A stretch of DNA of 64,000 bases from Panicum virgatum (GCF_016808335.1 NC_053146.1:42032470-42096469), one strand, 5' to 3'. Shown: positions 10,251 through 23,700, counted from the first letter of the stretch. Numbers and translations: made by a program. The notes: generated by a model from the sequence alone, not told the origin.

Positions 10251-10528
10251 CTCCGAACCAAAACAGGATTTTTCTATTTTTTGGGGCCGATCGCTGGGAT
10301 CAGCCTCTCTATTTCTATTACATCCTATGGCATGCCAGGATGCATCTATTCTGTGAGGCCAGTGGATAAGACCAGCCTCAGTCCATTTTTTGTCGCCTCG
10401 ATCCGATCACAGTCTTCCAGGGTGATCCCTGAGATCGGCTCCTGCCCTTCCGCATCCCAGGCGTTCATGTCTGCGAGCGAGACCTCGCTAGAGTCATCTG
10501 CACGGGCCACCTCCACTTCATCGCCATC
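10251..10528 (-). pseudogene. Element T protease-RT linker, decayed
   Basis: This joins the protease and RT segments, which are in different frames. It contains several stops in the protease frame and an Asp/Glu-rich remnant. There is no domain here, and it is probably spacer polypeptide that has lost its frame. Confidence 0.6.
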
Positions 10529-11386
10529 TCATTGGACGAGATACTGATGCATTGTAGAAGGGATACAACAGTTGGCGTGAATCCAATCCCTCCCAAGCAA
10601 TACCGTGTATGTACTTTTGCTGTTGACGATGAAGAACGAAGTTGGGATTGTCTTGCGGCCCACTGTCAACTCCACATTAAGGACCCCCATTGCCTCTGAT
10701 GGTTGTCCTTTGAAGTCATTGAGCATCACATTGGTCTTGATCAGATCGGCAGAAGAACGACCCAATCGGCGTAGCACAGAATACGGCATCAGGTTGACTG
10801 CGGCACCAGTGTCGACCAACATACTGTTTATAGGCTTGCCATTGATGAAGCCCTTGAGATACAATCCCTTTAGGTGCTTGTAGCTTTTCTCCTTGGGCTT
10901 CTCGAAGATGATTGGCTGTGGGCCCAGATCCAGCTGTGCGATAGCCGATTCTTCCGGTTGGGGTGCCCGAAACTCCGATGGGAGCACGAACACCATGTTC
11001 ACATCAGCCGATGGCTTCTCATCGGCTTTTGTCTGCTTGGGGCACCACTCTTTTCTCGGAGGGCGCCTTTCCTCCCTCCGCGGTCGCCTTACTTGCTCCG
11101 CGAGATCCGGACGCGCTTTCCTCAGCACGTCGATGTACTTTGCTTCCGCCTCTTCCAGATTGCGCAAGCGCTGCACTCTGCGCTTCTGCGAGCGATTAAG
11201 CCCGTCAGGACACCATCGTGGACGATGGTACCTATCTTCTTCTTCTTCTTGCTTGGAATCACCCCTGGTTGGCCTCCTCACACGATCATCATGACGTGTT
11301 CCGGGCCCTAAGCGCTGGAACACTGATGTCTCGTCCTGCTGGTGTCCTCGAGGCCTGCACTCCAAGCAATCATCTATAGTAGGCAA
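10529..11386 (-). pseudogene. Element T gag end and aspartic protease
   Basis: A 285-residue open segment in the same frame as gag upstream. The N-terminal half is Arg/Glu-rich spacer. The protease lies at about residues 160-270, with the active site VDTGAAVNLMP and the paired hydrophobic-Gly motif VLLGRDWIH. The enzyme would cut the Gag-Pol chain as a dimer. It is cut off from gag by the TGA at 11387-11389 and ends at a stop at 10529-10531 before RT. Confidence 0.87.
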
Positions 11387-12274
11387 TCAACTCATGCCAG
11401 AATTCCAACAGTACCTGAAGAACGGGCAGTGCCAGTGGTCGCGTATAGCCTGGCGTCTCCCCAGTGTCCTTCCTGAGCGGTGCTCGTACTCATCCTCTTC
11501 CGATTTGTATCGGCGGCGCAACTTGTACTGGTACTGGTACTTTTCCAGAAGCCGATTAGAGGCTGGAAGCTGATTGCGGATGTGACGCACCTGCTCCTCA
11601 GTCACATGATGCTGTTCCAACTTGCGTTCATCCTGCGGCCGTTTGCCAGAAGCGACCTCTCTCCTCTGCTTGTCATGGCGGCGCATGGACCCCACCATGT
11701 TGACCTGGAACGCCAAATCCTGGCCCTTGGATCCAAAATCTGACAGCTCTGCTACGTTAGCTTGTGGGAAGGGCTTTGTGTCAACCTTCATCGTGTGTTG
11801 AGCCAGGATTAATCGGCCTTGCTCGATAGCCGATTGTATCTAATGACGTAGCTCCTTGCATTCACCCGTGGAATGAGTGAACGAGTGGTGCCATTTGCAG
11901 TACAGTCTTCCCTGCAGCTCTTGTGCCGTTGGTAACTTGTGATTTTCTGGGAGCTTCAGCTGTTTTTCTTTGAGGAGCAGATCAAATATCTGCTCTGCCT
12001 TGGTCACGTCGAAGTCGAAGCCCTTCACAAGCCCCTGCTATTTGACCCACTTACACGGGACAGGGTTTGTCCCCCGGGTCCACTCTGCCACGGCTACTTC
12101 TTGCTCCTCGCCAGAGTCATCAGATTCTTCCGCCTGGGCCATGTTTACATGGTACTTGAACTTGTCCTGGTACAGCTCAGGATGATAATGTTCGTATGCT
12201 GTAAGCTTCTGCACCAGGTGCGCCAAAGATGTGAACTCCAACTGAAAAGCCGCATCCTTGATCGGCTTAGCGAG
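11387..12274 (-). pseudogene. Element T gag, C-terminal part
   Basis: Continues gag from 23988 after the insertion of element E. All pieces stay in one frame but are stopped at 12038-12040, 11840-11842 and 11387-11389. It includes a capsid-end region (LAHLVQKLTAYEHYHPELY) and a zinc-knuckle-like segment, YCKWHHSFTHSTGEC, of the CKxH form common in Tat Gag. Gag would bind genomic RNA and build virus-like particles. The three nonsense codons make this copy non-functional. Confidence 0.85.
12270..12274. repeat. Target site duplication of element E, left copy (GCGAG)
   Basis: GCGAG precedes the TGTAACACCC end of E and recurs exactly at 23988-23992 after its TGTTACA end. It places E's insertion within T's gag. 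Confidence 0.94.
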
Positions 12275-12534
12275 TGTAACACCCGGTTTATAAAAGAACA
12301 TAAACCGAGCAATCATATACGTGCCAGGATCAAGTCACACGTATATACAACAGAATGAACAGTATATCATAGCACATATCACGTAAAAAGATATAATAAA
12401 GCGAAATACGAGTGTTATTTATTACAATAATGACAAAATGTCTGATACAGCGGAAGCGAAGTACAAAATACGAATAAAAGCTCTCCGAAGCTGAAACAGG
12501 GCGCCACAGGGACGTCGACTGGGAGACGAAGCAC

Positions 12535-12590
12535 CTAGAAGTCCTCGTAGTCCTGGTAGCGCTGGACGAACTCCCTCGTGTCGGCAGGAA
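12535..12590 (-). other. Exon-like coding segment 2 in element E 3' LTR
   Basis: It begins after a CTGCTGCTCAG acceptor-like site and encodes a Tyr/Asp-rich tail (TREFVQRYQDYEDF) ending in TAG. It is identical in the LTRs of E and D. Joined in phase to segment 1 it closes that segment's open frame. Whether it is translated is unknown. Confidence 0.45.
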
Positions 12591-13643
12591 CTGAGCAGCA
12601 GTAGCGTAGCCAAGAGGAAAAAAAAAGTAGAGAAGAGGCAAGAGTGAGTACACAACTTGTACTCAACAAGTATAACACAAACTATGAGGCTCTAGGCTGG
12701 CTGACTCAACTGCATTAGCTTTTAAGTGTTGGCAAAATTTTATTAAAGCTATTTACTACGAGTTGATGAATTACCATTTACCCAGTTACATAGTAATTAA
12801 TCAAATTTAATTATACTACTACTGAGATCCAAACCAAGACCAAGCCACCAAGGTAAACCCCGAGAAGCACCTCCCTCGTCGGAAGGAGATAACTTCACTA
12901 ATCAAAAGGAGGATCTGGGCCGCTCATAACCGTGAGCACGGCTAGTATACCAGTTTTACACTCTGCAGAGGTTGCACATCTTTACCCACAAGTCGTGAGC
13001 TACGCCAGTTGTTCATCACACTTCCTTAGGTGAGATGACTAGCGACTCACTACGAGGCCTTTAGAAAGAATCTCGTTGGTAAGGCGTAACCGCGAGAGTT
13101 AGGTCGGCGACGATGGGGCCCACCTCCGGGGGTACAAGCACAGGAGCGCAATCCAAGCACAGACCAAGCCGGAGGAGCAGGGACCATTGAAGCTTACTAC
13201 TCTTGCCCCGCAGGTAAGTTACTCCAAACCAAAAAGATCTAATTATTACGCCAAGTCTATCCCATTCTAGCCTTGTGGTAGCGCTGTTGTCCCAGGTTGT
13301 CGCTCTATGAACCGGTCCTTATGGAGAGTGGCCAACCAGGCAGTAAGCACCGTGCTGGCCCCCTAAACCATGTTTCTAAAAAAAACATCTTTTAACGAGA
13401 AGTGAGCCACTCAAGCCACACAGAGTGCCACTCTCAGAATTAAGTTCAAGTAAACCATTAATCAATTTAATTAAAAGGACCAGAGTGTGTTATAGCGCAG
13501 CAACCTAGCACAACTAACCAAAATGCAACCCAAAGGTATATATAAAGGATATAAAGTGGCTAGGAAATCCTTAAAGGCATACAGTATTAAAATGCAGTAT
13601 GAAATTGTATTTAAAAGTGATGGGTTGTTCATGTTATACTTGC

Positions 13644-13736
13644 CTTCCTCGTACTGCTCTGGCTGCTGCTCAAAGTGCTCAGAAGACGGCTGCTGCTCCG
13701 GGTACTGGTACTGGGGCTCCTCAGATGGATCAACGT
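13644..13736 (-). other. Exon-like coding segment 1 in element E 3' LTR
   Basis: The 93 nt encode a Gln/Glu/Tyr/Pro-rich run (EEPQYQYPEQ...) between a GTGAGTAG acceptor-like end and a G|GCAAGT donor, a classic GC-AG intron donor. D has 90 nt at the same place, differing by one in-frame CAG codon, one silent change and one amino-acid change. That pattern suggests a coding constraint. Confidence 0.45.
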
Positions 13737-15548
13737 CTACTCACGATCACATGGCCAAAAACAGTTCACAACATAAACATACAAGCAAACAAAGGCTAAC
13801 ACTAATAAACAGTACAACAATACATAAAAACAACACACTAAACTAGTCTAAAACTATTCTACGCGTTACAACGATCGCGTGGACATAAAGAACGCCCAAA
13901 ACGGAGTTAAAACGCGTAATCTAGGCTAAAAACAAGGTTCAGGGGCTTATTTGTAATAAAAACAGGGTTCCAGGGACTTTTCTGCTAAAACCGAGGGCCT
14001 AAACATAATTAAACCTTAGTTTCAGGGGCTAACGCGCAAAACCGGCGGCCTTGGACGGCGGGTTTGATTTCTAGAAAGCTTAGGGGGTTCTGTGCAAAGT
14101 TTTGGGCCGATCTGTAAATATTTTTGAACTAGCAAGGAGCGCGGGTTGATTCTAAAGAAACGGAGGGGCTCTTTTGAAAATTCGCGGGCGCTGACCGGTA
14201 ACTTTTCTTTTTGACTTCGGGCGGGCTTGACTCAGGCCGTTGGATCTTGATCCTGTGGCCAGGGACAAGAGGGCGCGCGGCCGGCGGCGGAACACCGCCG
14301 GAGCAGAGCTCCGCGGCGGCGCTCGGCCGGAGCTGGCCGTTCGGCCGCTACAGGGGCCCGTTTGGGTCGCGATCTGGTGCAAAAGGATGAGGGAAACACG
14401 TGTGATCTACTGGGACCTCGTGCGTGGGCCGGGGATGGCCGGAGCGTGGGGCTCGGCGGTGGAGACGGCGCTGCGGCGACGGGCTCGCCGGAGTCGGTCG
14501 TTCCCGCCGTGCCAGGGATAAATTCGAAGCGCTAAACGATTGGAGGCAAGATTGGAGCACGGGGAGGCTCACCAGAAACTCGGGACGGCGGATTCGTGAT
14601 GCAGGGTCGGCGGCGACGTTGGTCGGCGGCGTGGTCAGGGTGGAGCTCGCGGACAGGGCGGCGCGGTGGTCTTCCGGGCTTCGGGATCCTGCGGTTCGGC
14701 TCGTGGGACTCCTGCAAAGTTGGGGCAGGGGTCAACGCGGGTCGAACGGCGCCGGCGGCGAGAAATTGAGCGGGCGGGGGAAAACTCACCGGAGAGAGGT
14801 CCGGCGAAATCCCGGCGCTGCAGGGATCTAGGACGAGTGTGGAGGCTCCAGGGAGCTTCACGGCGTTGAGGCAAAGCCTCTGCGTGGCTCCGGTGGGGTT
14901 GGGGTCCGCCGGAGTGGCGTGGCGGCGGCGAATGGAGCTCGGTGGTGGAGCAGAGGCGTGGCGCGGCTAGTTAGGGTTTTGGGGGCGGCGATGGCTTGCG
15001 GGATAGGGAGCAGGGGCCGCGGGGGCGCGTTTTAAACTAGGCGGGCGATCCTGGGCAGGCGTGCCCCAGATGGGAACTCGCCGGGGATCTCGGCGTGATG
15101 GGCGCGGCGGTTGCGCGAGGTAGAAGGAGCGTCTGACGCGTGGGCCCGGCGTGGCAGCGGGTGGTGCGGGCGAGCGCTCCGCGCGGGCTGAGGCGAGAGA
15201 GAGGGAGAGTTAGCTGGGCCGGGGTGGGCCGGCCGGGTTGGGTTGGGTTGAAGGTTTGGGCCGGACTGGGTTTTCTAATTTTCCTTTCTATTTTCTATTT
15301 ACTCTCTCAATTCAAAACCTAATCCAAACAAAGTTTGAATTCAAATTTGAATTTGAATCCAAACCACACTCAAATAAAAATTATGCACCAGCATGAATGC
15401 AACAAAAATTTAAACCTATGATAAATTTTAATTAAACAAGGAACCAAAAATTAGATTAAATGCCAACTAAACACAATAAACCTTAGAAAATTAAATAAAG
15501 CCAATTAATTTATTAATAAATACTGAAATTTAAAATTAGGGTGTTACA

Positions 15549-15566
15549 GACCCTACCCCCTTAAAG
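15549..15566 (-). other. Polypurine tract of element E
   Basis: The plus strand GACCCTACCCCCTTAAAG, beside the 3' LTR, reads as a purine tract with AGGGGGTAGGG on the minus strand. D has the same tract at 55136-55150. Confidence 0.85.
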
Positions 15567-15583
15567 AAATCTCGTCCCGAGAT

Positions 15584-18500
15584 TTAGCTGGGCTGGCTAG
15601 CAAAGAGATCTGGATATGTCTTCATCAGCTCATCTTCTCGCTCCCAAGTAGCCTCAGCTTCACTGTGGTGACTCCACTGAACTCTGCACATCTTGATGCG
15701 CTTGTTCCGAGTAACCCTCTCTGATGTCTCCAGAATCTTCACCGGATGCTCAGTATAAGTCAGGTCCTCCTGGACATCTACTCCATCCAGGGGTGCCTGC
15801 TCCTCGGGTACTCGCAAACACCTCTTCAGCTGAGATATATGGAAGACATCATGAATTCCTGAGAGGCTGAGAGGTAACTCCAGGCGATAAGCAACTTCGC
15901 CTTTCCGCTCTAGCACCTTGAATGGCCCCACATACCGAGGTGCTAACTTCCCTTTGACATTAAATCTGCGGATTCCTCTCATCGGAGACACCTTCAGATA
16001 CACATAATCACCGACACTGAAAGTCAGGTCTCTCCGTTTGCCATCTGCATAGCTCTTCTGCCTGCTCTGTGCAATCCTCAGATTTTCTCGCACAGCCTGA
16101 ACCATCTGCTCTGCATCATCTATGATCTCAGGACCAAAGAACTGCTTCTCACCGATCTGATCCCAATAGAGAGGAGTCCTGCACTTTCTGCCATACAATG
16201 CCTCAAATGGTGACTTCTTCAGACTGGCCTGATAGCTGTTGTTATATGAAAACTCAGCAAATGACAGGCACTTATCCCAACTAGTACCATACTGAATAGC
16301 ACAAGCTCTCAGCATATCCTCCAACACTTGGTTGGTTCTCTCTGTCTGTCCATCTGTCTGAGGGTGATAAGCCGTACTGAATCGCAGCTTCGTATCCAAC
16401 GAGTCATGAAGCTGCTCCCAGAACCGAGAAGTGAACTGAGACCCTCTGTCAGATATGATCTTCTTGGGCACACCATGCAAGCAGACAATCCGAGAGATGT
16501 ACAACTCTGCTAGTCTAGCACCGGAGTAAGTAGTGTTCACTGGAATGAAGTGAGCAACCTTCGTCAGACGATCCACTACTACCCAGATGGAGTTGTACCC
16601 TTTCTGAGTACGAGGCAATCCAACAATGAAGTCCATCGTGATTTCCTCCCATTTCCACTCTGGAATCTTCAAAGGCTGTAACAGACCTGCTGGCCTCTGA
16701 TGCTCAGCCTTGACACGCTGACAGGTGTCACAAATAGCCACGTACTCTGCCACTGAACGCTTCATCCCATACCACCAGAAACGTTCCTTCAGATCATAAT
16801 ACATCTTTGTGCTGCCCGGATGAATAGAATAAGCTGTATCATGGGCCTCACTCAGAATCAACTTCCGAAGATCATGCACATCAGGCACGCAGATCCGGTT
16901 CTTGTACCACAAGGTACCCTGATCATCCTCTCTGAAATGAGGAGCCTTGCCCTTCTTGAGCAACTCACGAATCTCCTGCAGCTTCTCATCATCTTTCTGA
17001 TGCTGCCTGATCTCTGACTCTAGAGTCGGTACTGCCTCGAATGCTGCACTCGAAGTATGATGCAAGAAGCCCAGACTCAACTGCTCGAACTCCTCGCATA
17101 ACTCTGGAGACATCTGGAAAGCAACAGCCATGTTGACATAACTCCTTCTGCTCAAAGCATCTGCTACAACATTGGCCTTGCCCGGATGGTAGTGAATCTC
17201 CAGATCATAATCCTTGACCAACTCTAGCCATCTTCTCTGCCGCATATTCAGCTCATTCTGCGTGAAAATATACTTGAGGCTCTTGTGATCAGTGTAGATA
17301 TCACATCGCTGCCCATACAAGTAATGCCTCCAAATCTTCAGAGCATGCACAACTGCGGCTAACTCAAGATCATGAGTAGGATAATTCAGCTCATGCCGGC
17401 GTAACTGCCGTGAAGCATAAGCAATCACTCTGCCCTCCTGCATCAGAACACACCCAAGACCATCCTTCGAAGCATCACAATATACCGTGAACCTCTTCGT
17501 CTGGTCTGGCAGAGTCAGGACTGGCGCCGTAGTCAACCTTTTCTTCAACTCATCGAAGGCCATCTGACGCTCATCAGTCCATACAAAAGCCACATTCTTC
17601 TCTAGCAAAGAAGTCAAAGGCTTTGCGATCTTGGAGAAATTCTCAATGAACCTCCGATAATATCCAGCTAAGCCCAAGAAAGATCTGACTTCCTTCACTG
17701 TCTGCGGTGTCTCCCACTCGAGCACATCCTTCACCTTGCTCGGATCAACAGCAATGCCTCCCTGAGAGATAACATGACCGAGGAATGGAACCTCGTCAAT
17801 CCAGAACTCGCACTTGCTGAACTTGGCATACAGCTGATGCTCTCTCAATCTCTGCAACACGAGTCTCAGATGCTCCTCATGCTCTTCTTCTGTCTTAGAG
17901 AAGATCAGAATATCATCAATGAAAATCACCACGAAGACATCCAGATAATCCATGAAGACCATGTTCATCAGATGCATGAAGAAAGCCGGGGCATTAGTCA
18001 AGCCGAAGGACATGACTGTATACTCATATAGCCCGTACTTGCAGGTGAATGCCGTCTTCGGAATATCCCCAGGACGGATCCTCAGCTGAAAATAACCCGA
18101 ACGAAGATCAATCTTCGAGAATATACGAGCACCTCGAAGCAAATCGAAGAGATCCTCAATACGGGGCAGTGGATGCTTGTTCTTGATAGTAACTGCATTC
18201 AGCTCCCGATAATCCACACACATCCTCTTCGAGCCATCCTTCTTATCTACTAACAGCAACGGAAAAGCCCAAGGAGAGAAGCTGCGACGGATATAGCCCT
18301 TGGCTAGCAACTCATCAATAGTCTTCTTAACTTCTTCATGCTCTATAGGCGCCATACGGTAGGGCCGCTTTGCAATAGGAGCTGTGCCAGGCAAGAGATC
18401 AATACAAAACTCAATGGCGCGTTCAGGCGGCATACCTGGCAGATCATCCGGAAAGACATCCGGGAATTCAGACACCACGCGAATACCGTCCGTGGGTCTA

Positions 18501-20142
18501 GCCTCCATCTGATGAAGAAATCCAGAAGGCTCTACTGCACTGATAACAACCTCTTGGCCACTGGAAGCTGATAACAAGACTGTCCTCTGAGCACAATCTA
18601 TACGAACTCCCCATTTGGCCAGAGTCTCCATTCCCAGAATGACATCAATACCCTTGGTGTCTAGCACCATCAGATCAGTACAGAACTCTACTCCCCTCAA
18701 AGAAATACTGACTCTCGGGCAGTAAGTGTGAGACCTCAACTGTCCTCCCGGTGAAGATACTAACAGGCACCTCTTTAATGTGCTAGTATGAATACCATGA
18801 TGCTCGACAAAAGACTGAGTAATGAAGGAATGCGTAGCACCAGTATCAAAAAGCACTGTAGCTGGATATGAATTAACCATGAACGTACCAATAACCACGT
18901 TGGGAGCCTCGGCCGCTGACTCGGCCGTCACGTGGTTCACCCTGCCCTGTGCTGGCGCCCTGGGCTGAGCTGGGCGCCCCTGCTGTCCCGCCTGCGCCTT
19001 CCGGGGGCAAGCGTTGGCGTAGTGCCCCGGCTGGCCGCAGTGAAAGCAGGTGCGAGGAGGTCCCTGAGCCTGCTGTCCGGTAGGAGCTGCCGGACGTGGA
19101 GCCTGCGGTGCTGGTGGAGCACGAGCCGGAGGTGCCGGTAACCTCGGGCCCTGACCTGCCTGCTGCTGTCGAGGCGGGTACTGCTGCGGTGGCCTCTGCT
19201 GGTACTGCTGAGGAGGCCGGTACTGCTGCTGGTACGGCTGAGGCTGCTGGAGTCGTGGACGAGTGTTGCTGCCGGAAGCAACGGGGACAACCTTCCTCTT
19301 CTTGTCCTCCATCTCCAGGTGCTTACGCTCAGTGTTGAGCGCACTGTCAACCAGATGGTTGAAGTCGTCGAAGCGGAGGTTGAGCAGCGCGTACTGGAGG
19401 TAGTCCTCAAGACCCTCCATGAAGTGCTCCTGCTTCTTGCGGTCATCCGCAACCTCGGCAGGGGCGTAGCGTGCCAGCTGAAGAAAACGATCACGATACT
19501 CCGTGACCGACATAGTCCCCTGAATTCACAAAGACAGATAGATATCGGAAAATTAACTCAAGATTCATAAGGATAGAACAAGGGGCATTAGCTCAAAAGG
19601 AACCGCTGAATGATTATACTTAAGATTACCTGCTTCAGTGCAAGGAACTCCTTCTGCTTCATCTTCATAACGCCCGCGGGGACGTTGTGGCTGCGGAAAC
19701 GCTCCCTGAACTGGAGCCAGGTGAGAGCCTCGCGGTCGTGAACTGGGTGGGACTCCCACCAGTCCAAAGCTGCCCCTCGCAGCTGTCCTGCTGCGTACAG
19801 AACTCGCTCACGATCATCGCACTGGGCGATGTCCAGCTGACGCTCCACTGCACGGAGCCAGTCGTCGGCCTGAAGAGGGTCGGACGTGTGAGAGAACGTC
19901 GGCGGGTGACCCCTCAGGAACTCAGCACGCCTGTCGCGAGGCTGCGGCGGTGGAGGAGGCGGAGGCTGAGTGTGAGCGTGCTGGAGAGCCTGAACGGTGT
20001 TGTTCAGGGTAGCCATCATCTGCATCTGGAGCTGGAAGTACTGCTCCGGAGTCAAGGGTGGAGGCATCGGGATCCCAGTACCCTGGTTGTTCTGACCCTG
20101 CTGCTGGCCAGAACCTGAACCGGTGCTCCTGGTGTTCACCAT
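15584..20142 (-). CDS. Element E Gag-Pol polyprotein (spliced), intact
   Basis: Two exons, 20142-19630 (171 codons) and 19519-15584 (1311 codons plus stop), give 1482 residues. Domains in order are: the gag capsid region; a Pro/Gln-rich linker; zinc knuckle [15 protein letters not shown] (about 19005-19050); protease FDTGATHSF (about 18850); RT with [18 protein letters not shown] and catalytic FIDD (about 17925); RNase H from VYCDASKDG; integrase with HHCC (CDTCQ) and catalytic D, D, E ([21 protein letters not shown]); the GPF-Y module; and a C-terminal chromodomain ([14 protein letters not shown]) that in this lineage directs integration to heterochromatin. There are no internal stops. The start ATG at 20142 opens the frame about 570 nt after the primer site. 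Confidence 0.93.
19520..19629 (-). other. Intron in gag of element E (110 nt)
   Basis: On the minus strand CAG|GTAATC starts it and ATTCAG|GGGACT ends it. Reading through would end Gag at residue 184. Removing it joins ...FLALKQ to [12 protein letters not shown] in phase 0, the order expected for a Tekay capsid. D has the same intron at 51067-51178 but 112 nt long and visibly more diverged than the flanking exons. Confidence 0.75.
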
Positions 20143-20696
20143 CTGATTTGAACAAAAGATTTCACGGGTAAGGATATTGCAGGAATAAATTCAGATGGAT
20201 ATGATAACTCTTAGCGGAAAAAGACTCAGCCATGATAAAGTGGACAGGATAGAGTTGACTGTTTTACCCCCAACGATCTAACTCATTTTATTAATTAGTT
20301 AACTTTAACATCTGAGTGATTTTCTTTAAACAAATTTAAACTACTAAGCTATGCAATCATTCAAAAATCCAAATCAAACATGTAGCATAATAACAAGCAG
20401 ACAATTTTCACGACTTAGCCGAGTTTAGCAAAAGACTCGACTAACACAACGCGTCGCAGAACGTGCTATCGTGTTATTATAAAAAGGTCACCTAGCTAAC
20501 TCATGGTGGTCAGATGACTGATTCAGGCCAAAATCTACGAAAACTATTCTTCAGAGAGAGAAATCAAGGCAAGAAGGGTAAAAAGCCATAGAAGTCAAGG
20601 GGTATAATAGTAAAATAGTTTCAGCAGTCAAGGATTGGAGAGAAGAAGTCCTAAAACTCGACCAGTTCTATCTAGGCTTCGTCCTACAGTCGATAT
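20143..20696 (-). other. Element E 5' untranslated leader
   Basis: The non-coding stretch between the primer site and the gag ATG, about 95% alike to D's leader at 50001-50553 as judged by eye. It would hold packaging signals. I see no gene in it. Confidence 0.7.
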
Positions 20697-20709
20697 GGCT
20701 CTGATACCA
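20697..20709 (-). other. Primer binding site of element E (tRNA-Met type)
   Basis: The plus strand GGCTCTGATACCA reads TGGTATCAGAGCC on the minus strand. It complements the 3' end of plant initiator tRNA-Met and lies three bases inside the 5' LTR. Confidence 0.93.
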
Positions 20710-20712
20710 CTC

Positions 20713-23700
20713 TGTAACACCCGGTTTATAAAAGAACATAAACCGAGCAATCATATACGTGCCAGGATCAAGTCACACGTATATACAATAGAATGAACAG
20801 TATATCATAGCACATATCACGTAAAAAGATATAATAAAGCGAAATACGAGTGTTATTTATTACAATAATGACAAAATGTCTGATACAGCGGAAGCGAAGT
20901 ACAAAATACGAATAAAAGCTCTCCGAAGCTGAAACAGGGCGCCACAGGGACGTCGACTGGGAGACGAAGCACCTAGAAGTCCTCGTAGTCCTGGTAGCGC
21001 TGGACGAACTCCCTCGTGTCGGCAGGAACTGAGCAGCAGTAGCGTAGCCAAGAGGAAAAAAAAAAGTAGAGAAGAGGCAAGAGTGAGTACACAACTTGTA
21101 CTCAACAAGTATAACACAAACTATGAGGCTCTAGGCTGGCTGACTCAACTGCATTAGCTTTTAAGTGTTGGCAAAATTTTATTAAAGCTATTTACTACGA
21201 GTTGATGAATTACCATTTACCCAGTTACATAGTAATTAATCAAATTTAATTATACTACTACTGAGATCCAAACCAAGACCAAGCCACCAAGGTAAACCCC
21301 GAGAAGCACCTCCCTCGTCGGAAGGAGATAACTTCACTAATCAAAAGGAGGATCTGGGCCGCTCATAACCGTGAGCACGGCTAGTATACCAGTTTTACAC
21401 TCTGCAGAGGTTGCACATCTTTACCCACAAGTCGTGAGCTACGCCAGTTGTTCATCACACTTCCTTAGGTGAGATGACTAGCGACTCACTACGAGGCCTT
21501 TAGAAAGAATCTCGTTGGTAAGGCGTAACCGCGAGAGTTAGGTCGGCGACGATGGGGCCCACCTCCGGGGGTACAAGCACAGGAGCGCAATCCAAGCACA
21601 GACCAAGCCGGAGGAGCAGGGACCATTGAAGCTTACTACTCTTGCCCCGCAGGTAAGTTACTCCAAACCAAAAAGATCTAATTATTACGCCAAGTCTATC
21701 CCATTCTAGCCTTGTGGTAGCGCTGTTGTCCCAGGTTGTCGCTCTATGAACCGGTCCTTATGGAGAGTGGCCAACCAGGCAGTAAGCACCGTGCTGGCCC
21801 CCTAAACCATGTTTCTAAAAAAAACATCTTTTAACGAGAAGTGAGCCACTCAAGCCACACAGAGTGCCACTCTCAGAATTAAGTTCAAGTAAACCATTAA
21901 TCAATTTAATTAAAAGGACCAGAGTGTGTTATAGCGCAGCAACCTAGCACAACTAACCAAAATGCAACCCAAAGGTATATATAAAGGATATAAAGTGGCT
22001 AGGAAATCCTTAAAGGCATACAGTATTAAAATGCAGTATGAAATTGTATTTAAAAGTGATGGGTTGTTCATGTTATACTTGCCTTCCTCGTACTGCTCTG
22101 GCTGCTGCTCAAAGTGCTCAGAAGACGGCTGCTGCTCCGGGTACTGGTACTGGGGCTCCTCAGATGGATCAACGTCTACTCACGATCACATGGCCAAAAA
22201 CAGTTCACAACATAAACATACAAGCAAACAAAGGCTAACACTAATAAACAGTACAACAATACATAAAAACAACACACTAAACTAGTCTAAAACTATTCTA
22301 CGCGTTACAACGATCGCGTGGACATAAAGAACGCCCAAAACGGAGTTAAAACGCGTAATCTAGGCTAAAAACAAGGTTCAGGGGCTTATTTGTAATAAAA
22401 ACAGGGTTCCAGGGACTTTTCTGCTAAAACCGAGGGCCTAAACATAATTAAACCTTAGTTTCAGGGGCTAACGCGCAAAACCGGCGGCCTTGGACGGCGG
22501 GTTTGATTTCTAGAAAGCTTAGGGGGTTCTGTGCAAAGTTTTGGGCCGATCTGTAAATATTTTTGAACTAGCAAGGAGCGCGGGTTGATTCTAAAGAAAC
22601 GGAGGGGCTCTTTTGAAAATTCGCGGGCGCTGACCGGTAACTTTTCTTTTTGACTTCGGGCGGGCTTGACTCAGGCCGTTGGATCTTGATCCTGTGGCCA
22701 GGGACAAGAGGGCGCGCGGCCGGCGGCGGAACACCGCCGGAGCAGAGCTCCGCGGCGGCGCTCGGCCGGAGCTGGCCGTTCGGCCGCTACAGGGGCCCGT
22801 TTGGGTCGCGATCTGGTGCAAAAGGATGAGGGAAACACGTGTGATCTACTGGGACCTCGTGCGTGGGCCGGGGATGGCCGGAGCGTGGGGCTCGGCGGTG
22901 GAGACGGCGCTGCGGCGACGGGCTCGCCGGAGTCGGTCGTTCCCGCCGTGCCAGGGATAAATTCGAAGCGCTAAACGATTGGAGGCAAGATTGGAGCACG
23001 GGGAGGCTCACCAGAAACTCGGGACGGCGGATTCGTGATGCAGGGTCGGCGGCGACGTTGGTCGGCGGCGTGGTCAGGGTGGAGCTCGCGGACAGGGCGG
23101 CGCGGTGGTCTTCCGGGCTTCGGGATCCTGCGGTTCGGCTCGTGGGACTCCTGCAAAGTTGGGGCAGGGGTCAACGCGGGTCGAACGGCGCCGGCGGCGA
23201 GAAATTGAGCGGGCGGGGGAAAACTCACCGGAGAGAGGTCCGGCGAAATCCCGGCGCTGCAGGGATCTAGGACGAGTGTGGAGGCTCCAGGGAGCTTCAC
23301 GGCGTTGAGGCAAAGCCTCTGCGTGGCTCCGGTGGGGTTGGGGTCCGCCGGAGTGGCGTGGCGGCGGCGAATGGAGCTCGGTGGTGGAGCAGAGGCGTGG
23401 CGCGGCTAGTTAGGGTTTTGGGGGCGGCGATGGCTTGCGGGATAGGGAGCAGGGGCCGCGGGGGCGCGTTTTAAACTAGGCGGGCGATCCTGGGCAGGCG
23501 TGCCCCAGATGGGAACTCGCCGGGGATCTCGGCGTGATGGGCGCGGCGGTTGCGCGAGGTAGAAGGAGCGTCTGACGCGTGGGCCCGGCGTGGCAGCGGG
23601 TGGTGCGGGCGAGCGCTCCGCGCGGGCTGAGGCGAGAGAGAGGGAGAGTTAGCTGGGCCGGGGTGGGCCGGCCGGGTTGGGTTGGGTTGAAGGTTTGGGC

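Larger units (their letters stand above)
12275..15548 (-). repeat. Element E 3' LTR
   Basis: It runs from TGTAACACC to GTGTTACA and lies downstream of gag-pol on the minus strand. Read on the minus strand it has an AT-rich U3 start and a TTTAAA box near 15034. A GC-rich leader follows with GT-AG-like splice signals, then four diverged ~35-nt GTTCAGGGGCT-type repeats (13920-14040) and exon-like coding pieces at 13644-13736 and 12535-12590. Confidence 0.94.
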
